The notes: generated by a model not told the origin, from the letters alone. A stretch of 64,000 nucleotides of DNA from Bacillus sp. FJAT-27225 (GCF_001685025.1 NZ_MAYU01000001.1:937971-1001970), one strand, 5' to 3'; numbered from the stretch's first letter, positions 52,879 through 63,114 are shown. Numbers and translations are program-made.

Positions 52879-53876
52879 TTTTTAGGCACCTCCATATGAA
52901 AATGGCGATAAACAAGGTCTGTGACAATCCTTCCTCTGGGGGTACGCTGGAGGAAGCCTATCTGCAGTAAGTAAGGCTCGTATACGTCTTCAATCGTATT
53001 CGCCTCCTCGCCGATCGAGGCTGCTATCGTTTCAAGGCCAACCGGGCCTCCCCGGAATTTTTCAATAATGCCGGTTAAAAGCTTATGGTCAATATGGTCT
53101 AGGCCCAGCTTATCAACTTGAAGGAGCTCGAGCGCCTCAGTTGCCGCCATATCATTAATTTCTCCATTCCCGCGTACCTGGGCGAAATCCCTTACCCTCC
53201 GTAACAGCCTGTTTGCAATCCTCGGGGTTCCTCTTGACCGCCTGGCAATTTCCGAGGCAGCAGTCGGGCTGATTACTGTATCCAGGATGGCTGCCGTCCG
53301 TTCGACAATTTCCTTTAGCTGTTCTTCCCTATAATACTCGAGCCGTGCCAAAACTCCAAATCGATCCCTTAATGGCGCCGATATCGCTCCAGCTCGGGTT
53401 GTCGCACCAACCAATGTGAACGGAGGAAGATCAATTCGTACCGACCTTGCTTCCGGACCTTTTCCGATGACAATGTCGAGACAGAAATCTTCCATTGCCG
53501 GATAAAGAACTTCCTCAATCGCTCTTGGTAAACGGTGAATTTCATCGATGAACAATACATCGCCCGGTTCAAGTGAAGCCAATATGGCAGCAAGATCGCC
53601 AGGCCTTTCAATTGCCGGTCCCGCGGTCGTCCGTAAATTCACGCCCATCTCATTTGCAATGATAGCCGCAAGCGTCGTTTTCCCGAGCCCGGGAGGACCG
53701 TATAAAAGCACATGGTCCAGTGTCTCGCGCCTCATCCTCGCAGCGCTTATGAAAACCTCAAGATTGTCCTTAACCTTATCCTGCCCAATATATTGCCTAA
53801 GAGTCTGAGGTCTGAGACTGGTTTCAAAGATGATTTCCTGCTTATCCGCCTCGCTTGAAATAACTCGTTCTTCCAC
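52875..53876 (-). CDS. ruvB: Holliday-junction branch-migration ATPase RuvB
   Basis: 333 residues. Walker [10 protein letters not shown], Walker [12 protein letters not shown], sensor GATTRAG, and the C-terminal winged helix with [10 protein letters not shown]. Works with RuvA and a resolvase; 11 bp after ruvA. Confidence 0.97.
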   Translation of the reverse strand: MEERVISSEADKQEIIFETSLRPQTLRQYIGQDKVKDNLEVFISAARMRRETLDHVLLYGPPGLGKTTLAAIIANEMGVNLRTTAGPAIERPGDLAAILASLEPGDVLFIDEIHRLPRAIEEVLYPAMEDFCLDIVIGKGPEARSVRIDLPPFTLVGATTRAGAISAPLRDRFGVLARLEYYREEQLKEIVERTAAILDTVISPTAASEIARRSRGTPRIANRLLRRVRDFAQVRGNGEINDMAATEALELLQVDKLGLDHIDHKLLTGIIEKFRGGPVGLETIAASIGEEANTIEDVYEPYLLQIGFLQRTPRGRIVTDLVYRHFHMEVPKK

Positions 53877-53887
53877 TCTCGATCACC

Positions 53888-54496
53888 TTACTTTATAAGC
53901 CGCTGCAGGGCTTTTTTAATATATTGGTCCGTCGACAAGTCTTCTTTTCGAAGTTCTTTAGTCGCCTTGTTTACTTCTTTTTCTGTATACCCCAATGCCC
54001 GTAATGCAAGAATCGCTTCATCCAGCTGGCTGTTTCCTGCAATTGGGACGAAACCTGCTTCCTGATTGAAAAGATCCGGAAACAACTCAGGGGTAATAGA
54101 TTTAAGCTTACCTTTTAAATCAAGAATCATTTGCCGCGCTGTCTTCTTTCCTACTCCTGGGAATTTAACTAGAAACGCTTCGTCCTCCTGCTCAATGGCA
54201 TGGACGACCTGTTCAGGCTGCCCGTATGCGAGAATCGCCAGGGCCCCTTTTGGCCCTATTCCTGAAACACTTAAAAGCTTTGTAAAAAGTGTTTTTTCCA
54301 CCCGCTTTGAAAATCCGTAAAGCGCCATCACATCTTCCCTAACGTAATGGTACGTATATACTGTCACTTCACTTCCTATTTTTCCGGAATAGGCAAATGG
54401 ATTCGGTGTGGAAATCTGCCAGCCAATCCCGGCATTTTCAACTACTATGTATTCAGGACCAACAAAGTCCAAATTCCCTTTTATAAAATCGAACAC
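53888..54496 (-). CDS. ruvA: Holliday-junction DNA-binding protein RuvA
   Basis: 202 residues: OB fold (1-63), two helix-hairpin-helix motifs ([18 protein letters not shown]) and a C-terminal UBA-like domain that contacts RuvB. First gene of the ruvAB operon. Confidence 0.96.
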   Translation of the reverse strand: MFDFIKGNLDFVGPEYIVVENAGIGWQISTPNPFAYSGKIGSEVTVYTYHYVREDVMALYGFSKRVEKTLFTKLLSVSGIGPKGALAILAYGQPEQVVHAIEQEDEAFLVKFPGVGKKTARQMILDLKGKLKSITPELFPDLFNQEAGFVPIAGNSQLDEAILALRALGYTEKEVNKATKELRKEDLSTDQYIKKALQRLIK

Positions 54497-54630
54497 TTTT
54501 TCCTCTCCTCTTCCTTGCTGTACTCCATTCTACCATACTATTTAAGTTTATTTGAAAAAACTATTGCAAAATGGGCCTCTGATTCCTTATAATGAGAAAG
54601 GTCTTAATTTTCAGATTGGGGGAAAATGGA

Positions 54631-55134
54631 ATGAAGAAATTAATGGCATTTCTGGCAGTTTTCACACTAGCATTTGTTATTGTCGGCTGCTCAGAAAAAG
54701 AAGATAAAGCCGCTAGCGAAAAAGAAAGCACCGAGCTAACTGACCAAGCAAAAGGAAAAATGTACAATGCGGTCCGGTTAGGTGAAAACAAAGTAGATAC
54801 TGTATACGCGCATGATGCTGCTGAGGACGGAACTCCTGTCCTGAATGCAACATTTGCTGATGAAGCAGCAGCTGAAACCTTCCTGACAAAGTATTACAGT
54901 GAAGATGTTGCAAAGCAAATCACTACACACTACTCAACTGGCCAAAAAACAGATAAAGGCCAAATCATTGTTAAGGAAGAACCTTTCTTCTCAAAGTCCA
55001 TTACTGAGACAACTCAAGACGACGTAACAATTGAAGGCGACGCAAAGAAAGGCACTGTCAAAACAAAAGACGGCGTTACATACACTGTTGAACAAAAAGA
55101 TAACAGTTATGTAGTGACAAAGGTTGAACAATAA
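54631..55134 (+). CDS. Putative lipoprotein, unknown
   Basis: 167 residues from ATG 54631 after TTGGGGGAAA. Signal sequence with lipobox IVGC (Cys 20), then a charged linker and a small soluble domain rich in T, D and K. No family recognised. Plus strand, divergent from ruvA and not at this place in B. subtilis; closed by its own terminator. Confidence 0.8.
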   Translation: MKKLMAFLAVFTLAFVIVGCSEKEDKAASEKESTELTDQAKGKMYNAVRLGENKVDTVYAHDAAEDGTPVLNATFADEAAAETFLTKYYSEDVAKQITTHYSTGQKTDKGQIIVKEEPFFSKSITETTQDDVTIEGDAKKGTVKTKDGVTYTVEQKDNSYVVTKVEQ

Positions 55135-55150
55135 AACCGAAAATTAAGAA

Positions 55151-55170
55151 GCCAGGCACATTTGCCTGGC
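55151..55170 (+). terminator. Terminator of the lipoprotein gene
   Basis: GCCAGGCA/TGCCTGGC stem followed by TTTTTG. Confidence 0.8.
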
Positions 55171-55220
55171 TTTTTGATTTTTATAAATTGAGGTCCTGTG
55201 GTCGCATGCGTTTCAGCAGA

Positions 55221-55739
55221 TTAATGGCTTTCGCAGGATGAATAAGGCACATAGCTTTCAAGAACTTCTACATAGCGGTCCTTGGTGAGGATCGGGATGC
55301 CTTCTTTAAGTTCTTCGTGTCGTTTACTTTCAAGTTTTTTTACATCAATTTGAAAAAATGACTGGATGATTTGGGAGTACGGTGGCCTCCCGTTAAAAAT
55401 CGCCAGCACCCCTCCCTGTCCCAATCCAAAGTAGCCATTGGACTTTAAGAGTGGAGAAATATCTTCTTCCCGTTTCCTTAATGTAACAGAATGTTTGCTT
55501 ATATCAATCGTTGCCCAATTTTCATATTTTGACCAGAAATCCTCCCATGAGGTAACGGTTTCAATTAGATGTTCCTGGCTTATCTCACCATCGAGATACT
55601 GCTTTTCAAGTGTCACTTTCAGACGAAGAGGCTCCTGAATCGCTTTTTCATCTGCAAATGCCCTCATTTCCGGACAAATGATCCCGCCAAACAGAAGAAT
55701 TAGAAATGCAGCCACAAATAATACTGTTTTCCGCGTCAT
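55221..55739 (-). CDS. bofC: Forespore BofC (SigK checkpoint)
   Basis: 172 residues from ATG 55739 (MTRKTVLFVAAFLILL) after GAGGTG. Signal peptide, then the two BofC domains with LEKQYLDGEISQEH, DDFW-like EDFWSKYENW and IQSFFQIDVKKLESKRHEEL. BofC restrains the SpoIVB protease and thereby timing of pro-SigK processing. Confidence 0.92.
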   Translation of the reverse strand: MTRKTVLFVAAFLILLFGGIICPEMRAFADEKAIQEPLRLKVTLEKQYLDGEISQEHLIETVTSWEDFWSKYENWATIDISKHSVTLRKREEDISPLLKSNGYFGLGQGGVLAIFNGRPPYSQIIQSFFQIDVKKLESKRHEELKEGIPILTKDRYVEVLESYVPYSSCESH

Positions 55740-55862
55740 ATTGCCCACCTCTTCCTGTCGTATTTTTAATCCGTTCTTATCATTTCCCTTTATTGCCTAA
55801 TTATCCTTTTTAGGAGTAATTGAGGTTCGTTATGTTTGTAGTTATTTTTTTCAATGCAAAAA

Positions 55863-55882
55863 GCAACGCTTTTCAGCGTCGC
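55863..55882 (-). terminator. Terminator after the CotS-like gene
   Basis: GCGACGCTG/AGCGTTGC stem followed by TTTTTG on the minus strand. Confidence 0.7.
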
Positions 55883-55887
55883 TCATT

Positions 55888-56883
55888 TTATACTCCCAGT
55901 TTTCCCATTACATCCCTTACAAAATTCCTTCGGGCTTGATACTGATGAACTGTTTGATTTATTACTTGTTGCAGTTTCCAGTCCAAAACAGGTCCTTTCA
56001 ATGTTCGATTCCATTCCCTTAAAATATCAGTTGGATAAATTAAACCAAATAAAAAACTTTTATCGTTCATATACCTCGACACTTGTTTATACATCGAAAG
56101 GTGCTGCAATGACCACCCAATGAACGGAAGGATTCGGTTAGCATATTGCAGGTAATCGACCGCAGGGGCACCTATACCGATTAGATCAAAATCAATGAGA
56201 TAGATCTTCCCGGTCTTTGCTCGAATAAAATTATGATGGGCTACATCTCCATGTAATATAGCAGACTTTTCAACTTGAAGGGCACCACGGAAACTATTCA
56301 TTCCTTGAAGCCCCACCTTTGCCCACTCAATACATTCCTCCACCATTGCGTGGCCGAGAAACTGTTTCACATCACTTTTGTTGGCTATAAACCGATCCAG
56401 CCGCTCCTCCCACTTATCCACAAGATAGTCAGGCTGAATTGAAGTATAAAAATCACTTTTAACCCTTTGAGTAATCCGATGGAATCTTTTGAGGATTTTC
56501 AAGCCACTGACCCGATCGGTTTCTTCGTAATAAGTAAAGGGATGGTGATGCGGTTCAATATATTCCATTCGGCCGTAGTAATGACCATCCAGAAACAGCG
56601 GCTCTTTACTGTCATCTAAAAGATAGGAACAGGTTTCTTGGAATCCTTCCTTTTTTAATCTATCCGTAAATGCTGTCAATAGCTTCAATTTTACATCAGT
56701 TGAATATCCTTTAAGAATATACTCTCGTTCCGAGGTTTTAACATACAGAACTCTGGGACGGATTTTTTGTAGTTTAACAATTGGTGCAGTCTCTTGTTTT
56801 TTCAAACAAGAGAGGAGACGATTCAAAAAATCCTCGTCCCCTGGTTGGTTATGATTAATCTTCGCTCTCATCAATGTATCCAT
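55888..56883 (-). CDS. CotS-like spore coat kinase-fold protein
   Basis: 331 residues, aminoglycoside-phosphotransferase fold. [12 protein letters not shown] is the catalytic loop (D as base) and YLIDFDLIG the metal-binding motif, so an active kinase is plausible. CotS/YsxE-type proteins of this family are spore-coat components. It overlaps the end of safA by 29 bp, implying coupled expression. An ATG four codons in (56871) is an alternative start. Confidence 0.82.
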   Translation of the reverse strand: MDTLMRAKINHNQPGDEDFLNRLLSCLKKQETAPIVKLQKIRPRVLYVKTSEREYILKGYSTDVKLKLLTAFTDRLKKEGFQETCSYLLDDSKEPLFLDGHYYGRMEYIEPHHHPFTYYEETDRVSGLKILKRFHRITQRVKSDFYTSIQPDYLVDKWEERLDRFIANKSDVKQFLGHAMVEECIEWAKVGLQGMNSFRGALQVEKSAILHGDVAHHNFIRAKTGKIYLIDFDLIGIGAPAVDYLQYANRILPFIGWSLQHLSMYKQVSRYMNDKSFLFGLIYPTDILREWNRTLKGPVLDWKLQQVINQTVHQYQARRNFVRDVMGKLGV

Positions 56884-59317
56884 GTTGGCCAGGGCTTAGC
56901 GGGCCAATTCCATATGGATTCAAAAGTGGCGGCTGTGAGAAAGGCATAGGTGGGGCAAATATTCTTGGAACGCCCGGGATAAAGTCATTTTCCCGCATCT
57001 CTCCCTGTCCGCCCATGTTTGCCTGGCCAGTTTGACTTGTCTCTGGCATTTGTTGTTCACCGTAGGGTGGCTGGCCGCCATACATTGGGAGCTGCTGACC
57101 CCCGAATTGCGGCTGGCCCCCCATCATCGGATATTGCTGACCATCGAATTGAGGTTGGCCTCCCATCATTGGGTTTTGTTGACCTTCATATAACGGTTGG
57201 CTGCTCATTCCTGGGTATGGCTGTCCTCCGTATTGCGGTTCACCGCCCATCATTGGGTATGGCTGTCCTCCGTATTGCGGTAGGCCGCCCATTCCTGCGT
57301 ATGGCTGGCCTCCGTATTCCGGTTGGCCGCCCATTCCTGCGTATGGCTGGCCTCCGTATTGCGGTAGGCCGCCCATTCCTGCGTATGGCTGGCCTCCGTA
57401 TTGCGGTTGACCGCCCATCATTGCATATGGCTGGCCTCCGTATTGCGGTTGACCGCCCATCATTGGGTATGGCTGGCCTCCGTATCCCGGTTGGCCACCC
57501 ATCATTGGATATGGCTGGCCTCCGTATTGCGGTTGACCGCCCATCATTGGGTATGGCTGTCCTCCGTATGGTGGCTGGCTTCCCATCAATGGAGATTCCT
57601 CGCCTCCGTATGGCAGCTGGCCGCCCATTGCGTATGGCTGTCCTCCGTATAACGGCTGGCTTCCCATCATTGGAGATTCCTTACCTCCAAATGCCTGTTG
57701 GCTGCCCATTACTGGATATGGCTGTCCTCCGTATAACGGCTGGCTTCCCATCATTGGAGATTCCTCGCCTTCGTATGGCAGCTGGCCGCCAATTCCTGCA
57801 TATGGCTGTCCTCCATATAACGGCTGGCTTCCCATCATTGGAGATTCCTGAACTCCATATGGCAGTTGGCCGCCAATTCCTGCGTATGGCTGTCCTTCGT
57901 ATAACGGCTGGCTTCCCATCATTGGAGATTCCTGGACTCCGTATGGGAGCTGGCTGCCCATTCCTGCGTATGGCTGTCCTCCGTATAATGGTTGACTTCC
58001 CATCATTGTAGATTCCTGAACTCCATATGGCAGCTGGCTGCCCATTACTGGATATGGCTGTCCTCCGTATTGCGGCTGGCTATAATCTGGAATAACTCCA
58101 CCAAAGGTTGGTTGTTGAGTATATCCAAAACCTGGGTATTGCCCCATTCCGAGTGATGACGATGAAGAAGATTCTTCCTCGTAATGGACACCTGCAACAC
58201 CCTGAGGATACGTCTGATACATTTGTCCAGCTACTTCAGGATATGGAGGGCATATTGGCTCAGGCGCACATACTGGTTCAGGCATGTAAATCGGTTCAGG
58301 CATGCAGATTGGTTCCGGCATGCAGATCGGTTCAGGCGGATATGGCACAGGACAAGGTGTGCATACTCCCGGCATCACTGGGGTGACATAATAGCAATAC
58401 TCCTCAACAGGCGGCGGGCAATATTCTTCTACGACTGGTGGCTGCGGCTGGACTAGTGGAGGTGTTGGGACAGGTGGAGGAATTGGCACTTCCTTTTTTG
58501 GAGGAAGCGGCATTTCTTTTATTGGCGCAATCGGTACTTCTTTCTTAGGTGGAAGCGGCATTTCCTTTATTGGCGCAATTGGTACTTCTTTCTTAGGTGG
58601 AAGTGGCACTTCTTTTATTGGCGCAATCGGTACTTCTTTTTTGGGTGGGAGCGGCACTTCCTTTATTGGCGCAATCGGTACTTCTTTTTTGGGTGGGAGC
58701 GGCACTTCCTTTATTGGCGCAATCGGTACTTCTTTCTTGGGTGGAAGTGGCACTTCCTTTATTGGCGCAATGGGTACTTCTTTTTTAGGTGGGAGAGGTA
58801 CTTCCTTTTTAGTCGGTATGACAGGTACAGGCTTTAATGGCACTTCTTTTTTTGGAGGAAGTGGTGCCTCCTTGATTGGCTTGACCGGTATTTCCTTTAC
58901 AGATAGATTGCTCATGTTCATCATGAAGTAATTGTCAACGTCCATCCCTTGCATTTCCTGCGGGGCCTTTGGCTGATAAGGCGTGACTGGCATTTCCTCC
59001 GTGATTGGTTCCGCTGGGACCGGAACATCCGGTGTTTCGTCCTGTGATAATGTCTTAAGGTTTGAAAAGGGATGCTCAGCAGTCGGGGCTTCCTTGACGA
59101 CCCCGTAATTTATGGATGCTCCCTGGTTTGACCCGCTTGTTGGCGCTTGTTTTTTTATTGTTCCGCCTGGGGTCGGGACCTTTATTTTCATACCGGGCAT
59201 AATCATATCAGGATTGCTGAGCTGCGAATTCATTTTCTTCAGCTCTTCAAAATTCACGCCGTACTTCTTGGCGATCTTCCAAAGAGTATCCCCTTTCTGT
59301 ACGATATGGATTCTCAC
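56855..59317 (-). CDS. safA: Spore coat morphogenetic protein SafA
   Basis: About 820 residues from GTG 59317 (read [20 protein letters not shown]) after AGGAGGG. LysM domain (about 2-48) that targets cortex peptidoglycan; a linker; seven or so 16-residue repeats [16 protein letters not shown]; a Cys/Pro-rich stretch [10 protein letters not shown]; then a very long Gly/Gln/Tyr/Pro/Met region of [14 protein letters not shown]-like repeats. B. subtilis SafA is 387 residues, so this one is more than twice as long because of repeats. It organises the inner coat. Confidence 0.9.
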   Translation of the reverse strand: MRIHIVQKGDTLWKIAKKYGVNFEELKKMNSQLSNPDMIMPGMKIKVPTPGGTIKKQAPTSGSNQGASINYGVVKEAPTAEHPFSNLKTLSQDETPDVPVPAEPITEEMPVTPYQPKAPQEMQGMDVDNYFMMNMSNLSVKEIPVKPIKEAPLPPKKEVPLKPVPVIPTKKEVPLPPKKEVPIAPIKEVPLPPKKEVPIAPIKEVPLPPKKEVPIAPIKEVPLPPKKEVPIAPIKEVPLPPKKEVPIAPIKEMPLPPKKEVPIAPIKEMPLPPKKEVPIPPPVPTPPLVQPQPPVVEEYCPPPVEEYCYYVTPVMPGVCTPCPVPYPPEPICMPEPICMPEPIYMPEPVCAPEPICPPYPEVAGQMYQTYPQGVAGVHYEEESSSSSSLGMGQYPGFGYTQQPTFGGVIPDYSQPQYGGQPYPVMGSQLPYGVQESTMMGSQPLYGGQPYAGMGSQLPYGVQESPMMGSQPLYEGQPYAGIGGQLPYGVQESPMMGSQPLYGGQPYAGIGGQLPYEGEESPMMGSQPLYGGQPYPVMGSQQAFGGKESPMMGSQPLYGGQPYAMGGQLPYGGEESPLMGSQPPYGGQPYPMMGGQPQYGGQPYPMMGGQPGYGGQPYPMMGGQPQYGGQPYAMMGGQPQYGGQPYAGMGGLPQYGGQPYAGMGGQPEYGGQPYAGMGGLPQYGGQPYPMMGGEPQYGGQPYPGMSSQPLYEGQQNPMMGGQPQFDGQQYPMMGGQPQFGGQQLPMYGGQPPYGEQQMPETSQTGQANMGGQGEMRENDFIPGVPRIFAPPMPFSQPPLLNPYGIGPLSPGQHGYIDESED

Positions 59318-59481
59318 TCTGATTTCCCTCCTATGGCATAAGTCCATATAGTGTATGTTGGTGTGGGCAAAATGCTAACAATCTACATAAAAAGTTATGC
59401 AATCTTTGAAATCGATATGATAAGAGGGCAAAAATGTTACTAGTTGACGATGGTGATTTGACGGAACATTCTGCACTTATA

Positions 59482-59555
59482 GAATTAATTTGAAAACCGC
59501 TGAATTATCTTTAAAACTGTTCGAATTAATTCTAAAATCGCTGATTTATTTTTAA
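59482..59555. repeat. GAATTAAT array, 20-21-bp steps
   Basis: GAATTAATT, GAATTATCT, GAATTAATT and GATTTATTT start 20, 21 and 20 bp apart, each followed by a TAAAAC/GCT-like tail. Upstream of safA. Confidence 0.7.
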
Positions 59556-59589
59556 ATGATGTAAAAAAGACGGATGCCAGGCATCCGTC

Positions 59590-59730
59590 CTATGCGTGCT
59601 GAAGCATGCGGTTCAAAGCCAGTTTGGCATTCCTGGCAATGTCTTCGCTCACCTTTTTGAGATTGTGTACAACTGGTTCTTCCATCGTTTCAAGGCACCA
59701 TAACCAATGCGGGAGGCCAATCCGGTTCAT
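59590..59730 (-). pseudogene. nadA: 3' remnant of quinolinate synthase nadA
   Basis: The minus-strand frame ends at TAG 59590-59592 and reads WLWCLETMEEPVV, then IARNAKLALNRMLQHA. This matches the C-terminus of NadA, where a CLExM-type segment is followed by a helix ending in (A/P)LxRML. About 45 codons remain, with no start region and none of the iron-sulfur cysteine motifs. It lies where nadA stands next to safA in B. subtilis. Identification rests on motif memory and position. Confidence 0.7.
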
Positions 59731-59913
59731 TGTTCCGGGATGCTAAGCCCTTCAAAAACAATGCAGGCAATCGGGATAGATGGCAAGCCGGCTAAAGAAT
59801 TTATCAGAATATCTTTCGGTACCTCGACCAGTAAGGAAGGTGTAAGAAAACTGGCTGATTCGCTTGTGGAATTAAGCCGCAATTTTTTTCAGGTTGCTTT
59901 GAATGAAGGATAA
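59728..59913 (+). pseudogene. nifS: 3' remnant of cysteine desulfurase nifS (nadS)
   Basis: Plus-strand frame reading HCSGMLSPSKTMQAIGIDG, AKEFIRISFGTSTSKEG and KLADSLVEL to the stop. This is the C-terminal part of NifS/NadS, from just beside the active-site loop to the end (G..PSKTM.AIG and FIRISFG.xTTK are family signatures). The PLP lysine and the rest are missing. It lies 54 bp before nadR in the same direction, as nifS does in B. subtilis. Confidence 0.75.
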
Positions 59914-59967
59914 TGAATAGTTGTTATGTTAAAATATAGATTACCATCCTACCGGGAGTGTTGATTT

Positions 59968-60510
59968 ATGGGTGAACAAAAGAAATTGCTCGGGGAAGAG
60001 CGGAGAGCGATTATCCTGTCGCTTCTAAAGGAAAGCAGCGAGCCAATCACCGGAAGTGATTTGGCAGCTCGTGCGAATGTCAGCAGGCAAATCATTGTTG
60101 GGGACATTACTCTCCTGAAAGCAAAAAATGAACCAATCATTGCGACAAGCCAAGGGTATTTGTATTTAAAACAAAATGCCCAATCGCCGGTATATGAAAA
60201 AACAGTAGCCTGCTTCCATCCTCCTGAAAAAACAGAACAGGAACTTCTTGCGATTGTGGATGAAGGGGTAACCATTAAGGATGTGAAAATTGAACATCCT
60301 GTCTATGGAGACTTAACAGCATCCATCATGGTTTCCAATCGGCCAGAAGTCGCGAATTTTATGAAAAAAATAAGAGAAACAAACGCTTCATTTCTTTCCG
60401 AGTTGACTGGCGGCTATCATTTACATACATTGACCGCAAATTCAAAGGAAGCGCTTGAAAGGGCAGAACAAACGCTGCAAAAATCCGGCTTCCTCATTCC
60501 AAATGCCTAA
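59968..60510 (+). CDS. nadR: NAD biosynthesis transcription repressor NadR (NiaR)
   Basis: 180 residues (YrxA). N-terminal helix-turn-helix (about 10-60, SDLAARANVSRQIIVGDI) and a 3H domain whose three histidine motifs are CFHPPE, IEHPVYGDL and YHLHTL. With nicotinic acid bound it represses nadBCA and nifS-nadR in B. subtilis. Its usual targets have been deleted here, so remaining targets must be elsewhere (for example a niacin transporter). Confidence 0.92.
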   Translation: MGEQKKLLGEERRAIILSLLKESSEPITGSDLAARANVSRQIIVGDITLLKAKNEPIIATSQGYLYLKQNAQSPVYEKTVACFHPPEKTEQELLAIVDEGVTIKDVKIEHPVYGDLTASIMVSNRPEVANFMKKIRETNASFLSELTGGYHLHTLTANSKEALERAEQTLQKSGFLIPNA

Positions 60511-60520
60511 CCAACAAAAA

Positions 60521-60548
60521 GCCTGTTTCCATAATTTTGGAAACAGGC
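60521..60548. terminator. Bidirectional terminator of nadR and pheB
   Basis: GCCTGTTTCC/GGAAACAGGC stem, with A and T runs on both sides. Confidence 0.85.
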
Positions 60549-60557
60549 TTTTTAAAC

Positions 60558-61013
60558 TTATGCTCCGGTCCCTAGAATTTCTACACGCTCAACAAATTCT
60601 AGGTCCCGAAGGCTATCAAGCAATACTTCAACATCCATCTTAATTTCCCTTATATTAAGGGAAAGCGTAACGACAGCCATGCCTTGAAGAGGGATGGACT
60701 GGTTGATTGACAAGACGTTACAGCCGGCATTCGCGACCATTCCAAGCAGTTGTGAAAGAGTGCCGGAGCGATCTTCCAGATGAAAAACCATCGTAACAAG
60801 ACGATCCTTTACAATTTGCGAAAATGGATAGACCGTATCCTTGTATTTGTAAAACGCACTCCGGCTCAGGTCAACCTTTCGGACGGCATCCCCAACATTT
60901 TCGGCTTTGCCCCGCTCAAGCAATTCCTTCGCTTCAATGGTCTTCTTCATCGCTTCCGGCAATACATCTTCCCTTATCAGATAAAATTTCTTGTCTGCTT
61001 TGTTATATCTCAC
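60558..61013 (-). CDS. pheB: ACT-domain protein PheB
   Basis: About 151 residues from GTG 61013 (a GTG three codons earlier is possible). Starts [22 protein letters not shown]; helix-turn-helix-like segment [15 protein letters not shown], then an ACT domain (about 72-148). Classically called chorismate mutase but lacks clear evidence for that activity; the ACT domain suggests phenylalanine sensing. pheA, its usual follower, is not here. Confidence 0.88.
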   Translation of the reverse strand: MRYNKADKKFYLIREDVLPEAMKKTIEAKELLERGKAENVGDAVRKVDLSRSAFYKYKDTVYPFSQIVKDRLVTMVFHLEDRSGTLSQLLGMVANAGCNVLSINQSIPLQGMAVVTLSLNIREIKMDVEVLLDSLRDLEFVERVEILGTGA

Positions 61014-61034
61014 ACCAACCACCCCACTCAGCCA

Positions 61035-62327
61035 TTACTCAATAAATTCAAATTCAAATTCAAGCAGTCTGACGATGTCCCCATCCTGGGCGCCACGTTC
61101 CCTAAGCGCATCATCCACGCCCATTCCACGAAGCTGACGGGCGAAGCGGCGTACCGATTCGTCCCGGGAAAAGTCAGTCATCTTGAACAATCTCTCTATA
61201 CTGTCGCCTGAAATGACATAGGCGCCATCCGGGTCTCTTGTGATCTTGAATTGTTCCGGTTCCTTCTCATGCTTATAGACAACCCTGTTTACACTGTTGT
61301 CCTCAAGTACTTCCTCATGGATTGGGAACTCCGGTGTTTCGGCAATTTTATCGGCAATCGCAAACAGCAAATCCCTTAGTCCCTGTCTTGTAACCGCAGA
61401 GATTGGGAAGATCGGATAATCCTCCTGAAGCTGTTCCTTGAATTTTTTCAGGTTTTCTTCTGCTTCCGGCATGTCCATTTTGTTTGCAACGATGACTTGA
61501 GGACGCTCAGTCAGCCTCAGGTTGTATTGCTGAAGCTCCTGGTTGATTTTTGTATAATCCTCAAATGGATCCCGGCCTTCGGTAGCTGCCATGTCAATGA
61601 CATGGACAATAACCCGTGTCCGCTCGATATGGCGGAGGAATTGGTGGCCAAGCCCGACACCCTGATGGGCGCCTTCAATCAACCCTGGCAGGTCGGCCAT
61701 AACAAAACTTCGGCCGTCTTCTGTTTCAACAACACCCAGATTTGGGACAATTGTTGTAAAATGGTATTCGGCAATTTTCGGCTTAGCTGAGGAGACAACT
61801 GAAAGAAGCGTGGATTTCCCAACGCTTGGAAAACCGACAAGCCCGCAATCTGCAAGGAGCTTCAATTCGAGGATAACGTTCCTCTCCTGCCCTGGCTCGC
61901 CTTTTTCGGAAAGCTCGGGGGCTGGATTTTGAGGAGTCGCAAATCGTGAATTGCCTCGTCCGCCTCGCCCGCCCTTGGCAATGATTGCCGTTTGGCCATG
62001 CTCTACAAGGTCGGCAAGGATTGCATTCGTCTCTTCATCATAGACGACAGTACCCGGTGGAACCTTGACGATCATATCTTTGGCACCCCGTCCATGCTGG
62101 TTTTTCGACATTCCGTGCTCACCACGGTCTGCCTTAAAATGCCGCTTATAGCGGAAATCCATCAATGTGCTGAGGCCTTCCTCTACTTCGAAGACTACAT
62201 TGGCTCCCTTGCCGCCGTCGCCGCCGGCAGGTCCTCCATTTGGAACATATTTTTCACGGCGGAACGCGACCATACCATCGCCGCCGTCACCGCCTTTTAC
62301 ATACACCTTCACCTGATCAACAAACAT
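61035..62327 (-). CDS. obg: GTPase Obg
   Basis: 430 residues: glycine-rich Obg fold (1-158), G domain with [22 protein letters not shown] and NKMD, and a C-terminal OCT domain. Essential ribosome-assembly and stress GTPase that also affects Spo0A activation. Preceded by spo0B with a 126-bp gap. Confidence 0.96.
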   Translation of the reverse strand: MFVDQVKVYVKGGDGGDGMVAFRREKYVPNGGPAGGDGGKGANVVFEVEEGLSTLMDFRYKRHFKADRGEHGMSKNQHGRGAKDMIVKVPPGTVVYDEETNAILADLVEHGQTAIIAKGGRGGRGNSRFATPQNPAPELSEKGEPGQERNVILELKLLADCGLVGFPSVGKSTLLSVVSSAKPKIAEYHFTTIVPNLGVVETEDGRSFVMADLPGLIEGAHQGVGLGHQFLRHIERTRVIVHVIDMAATEGRDPFEDYTKINQELQQYNLRLTERPQVIVANKMDMPEAEENLKKFKEQLQEDYPIFPISAVTRQGLRDLLFAIADKIAETPEFPIHEEVLEDNSVNRVVYKHEKEPEQFKITRDPDGAYVISGDSIERLFKMTDFSRDESVRRFARQLRGMGVDDALRERGAQDGDIVRLLEFEFEFIE

Positions 62328-62453
62328 TTTTCAAAATCCTCCCGTCTGTCTAGAAAAGCAGTAGTGCCGGTTTGGTTACTGCAGGCTGTCATGATTGACT
62401 TTCGCCCATTACCTTGTATCGCTTTCCTCAAAGACCAACACGGCGGGTATCCA

Positions 62454-62987
62454 TCAGCAGAACGGCACCAATACCTCAAAGTCAAGCTCCCGATCGGAGA
62501 GCTTCCCGAGGGTAATGTTTAAGCCGCTGCCTTTTTGCAGAAAGTCGCCTAGCAGCTTTGTCTCTTTTATTATTCCGCTAAAATCAAAATTGAAACTTAT
62601 CCCATTCTCTGCTAAATCGATGCATATTGACAGGCTGTTCTCCTGGAACGGTTCCACAGCTTGATCAAGTGTGGAAAAGAGCCCGTCCAACCAATTTGTC
62701 ATCATTTTTTCTTCAACAGACTGCACCTGATGCTCACATAGGACCTCATATTCCAGCTGAAAATGGTGTCCTTCCCAATTGGCCCTTAGCAGCTGAGAGG
62801 CGAGCCCGGGTATTTTCAGATTCGAAAGCTTTGATTCCTGCTGTGTGTCAATTATGATTTTATCAATAACAGCTTTTGCACAATCAATTCGGTCCAAATC
62901 AAGATTCCCTTTTATCAGCTGCAGCCTGTTGAGCCAGTCGTGGCGGGAATACCTGAGAACTTCAACAAGATCCCAATTCTTTTCCAT
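62454..62987 (-). CDS. spo0B: Sporulation phosphotransferase Spo0B
   Basis: 177 residues. The phosphoacceptor is H16 in YSRHDWLNRLQLIKGNL; the remainder is a degenerate kinase-like domain. It passes phosphate from Spo0F to Spo0A. Slightly shorter than B. subtilis (192). Next to obg as usual. Confidence 0.92.
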   Translation of the reverse strand: MEKNWDLVEVLRYSRHDWLNRLQLIKGNLDLDRIDCAKAVIDKIIIDTQQESKLSNLKIPGLASQLLRANWEGHHFQLEYEVLCEHQVQSVEEKMMTNWLDGLFSTLDQAVEPFQENSLSICIDLAENGISFNFDFSGIIKETKLLGDFLQKGSGLNITLGKLSDRELDFEVLVPFC

Positions 62988-63022
62988 AAATTACTCCTTA
63001 TGCCTGATGCTCATTTGCTCAT

Positions 63023-63050
63023 AGTATAACAAAAAAAGCGGATTCCGTAA
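63023..63050 (-). promoter_or_regulatory. Probable promoter of spo0B-obg-pheB
   Basis: TTACGG, 16 bp, TATACT on the minus strand about 36 bp before spo0B. Confidence 0.45.
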
Positions 63051-63114
63051 GCAAATTTGGTATTATCGGAAAATTGTGGTGGATTATGTAATCAGAACAA
63101 TTCCAGGCAAAAAG

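Noticed and set aside
57019-58011. 330-residue plus-strand frame with [10 protein letters not shown]-like repeats
   Set aside because: It is the antisense shadow of the SafA repeats; periodicity comes from safA.
62328-62453. obg-spo0B gap considered for a hidden gene or promoter
   Set aside because: No frame with a ribosome site and no convincing promoter boxes; the sequence looks like plain spacer.
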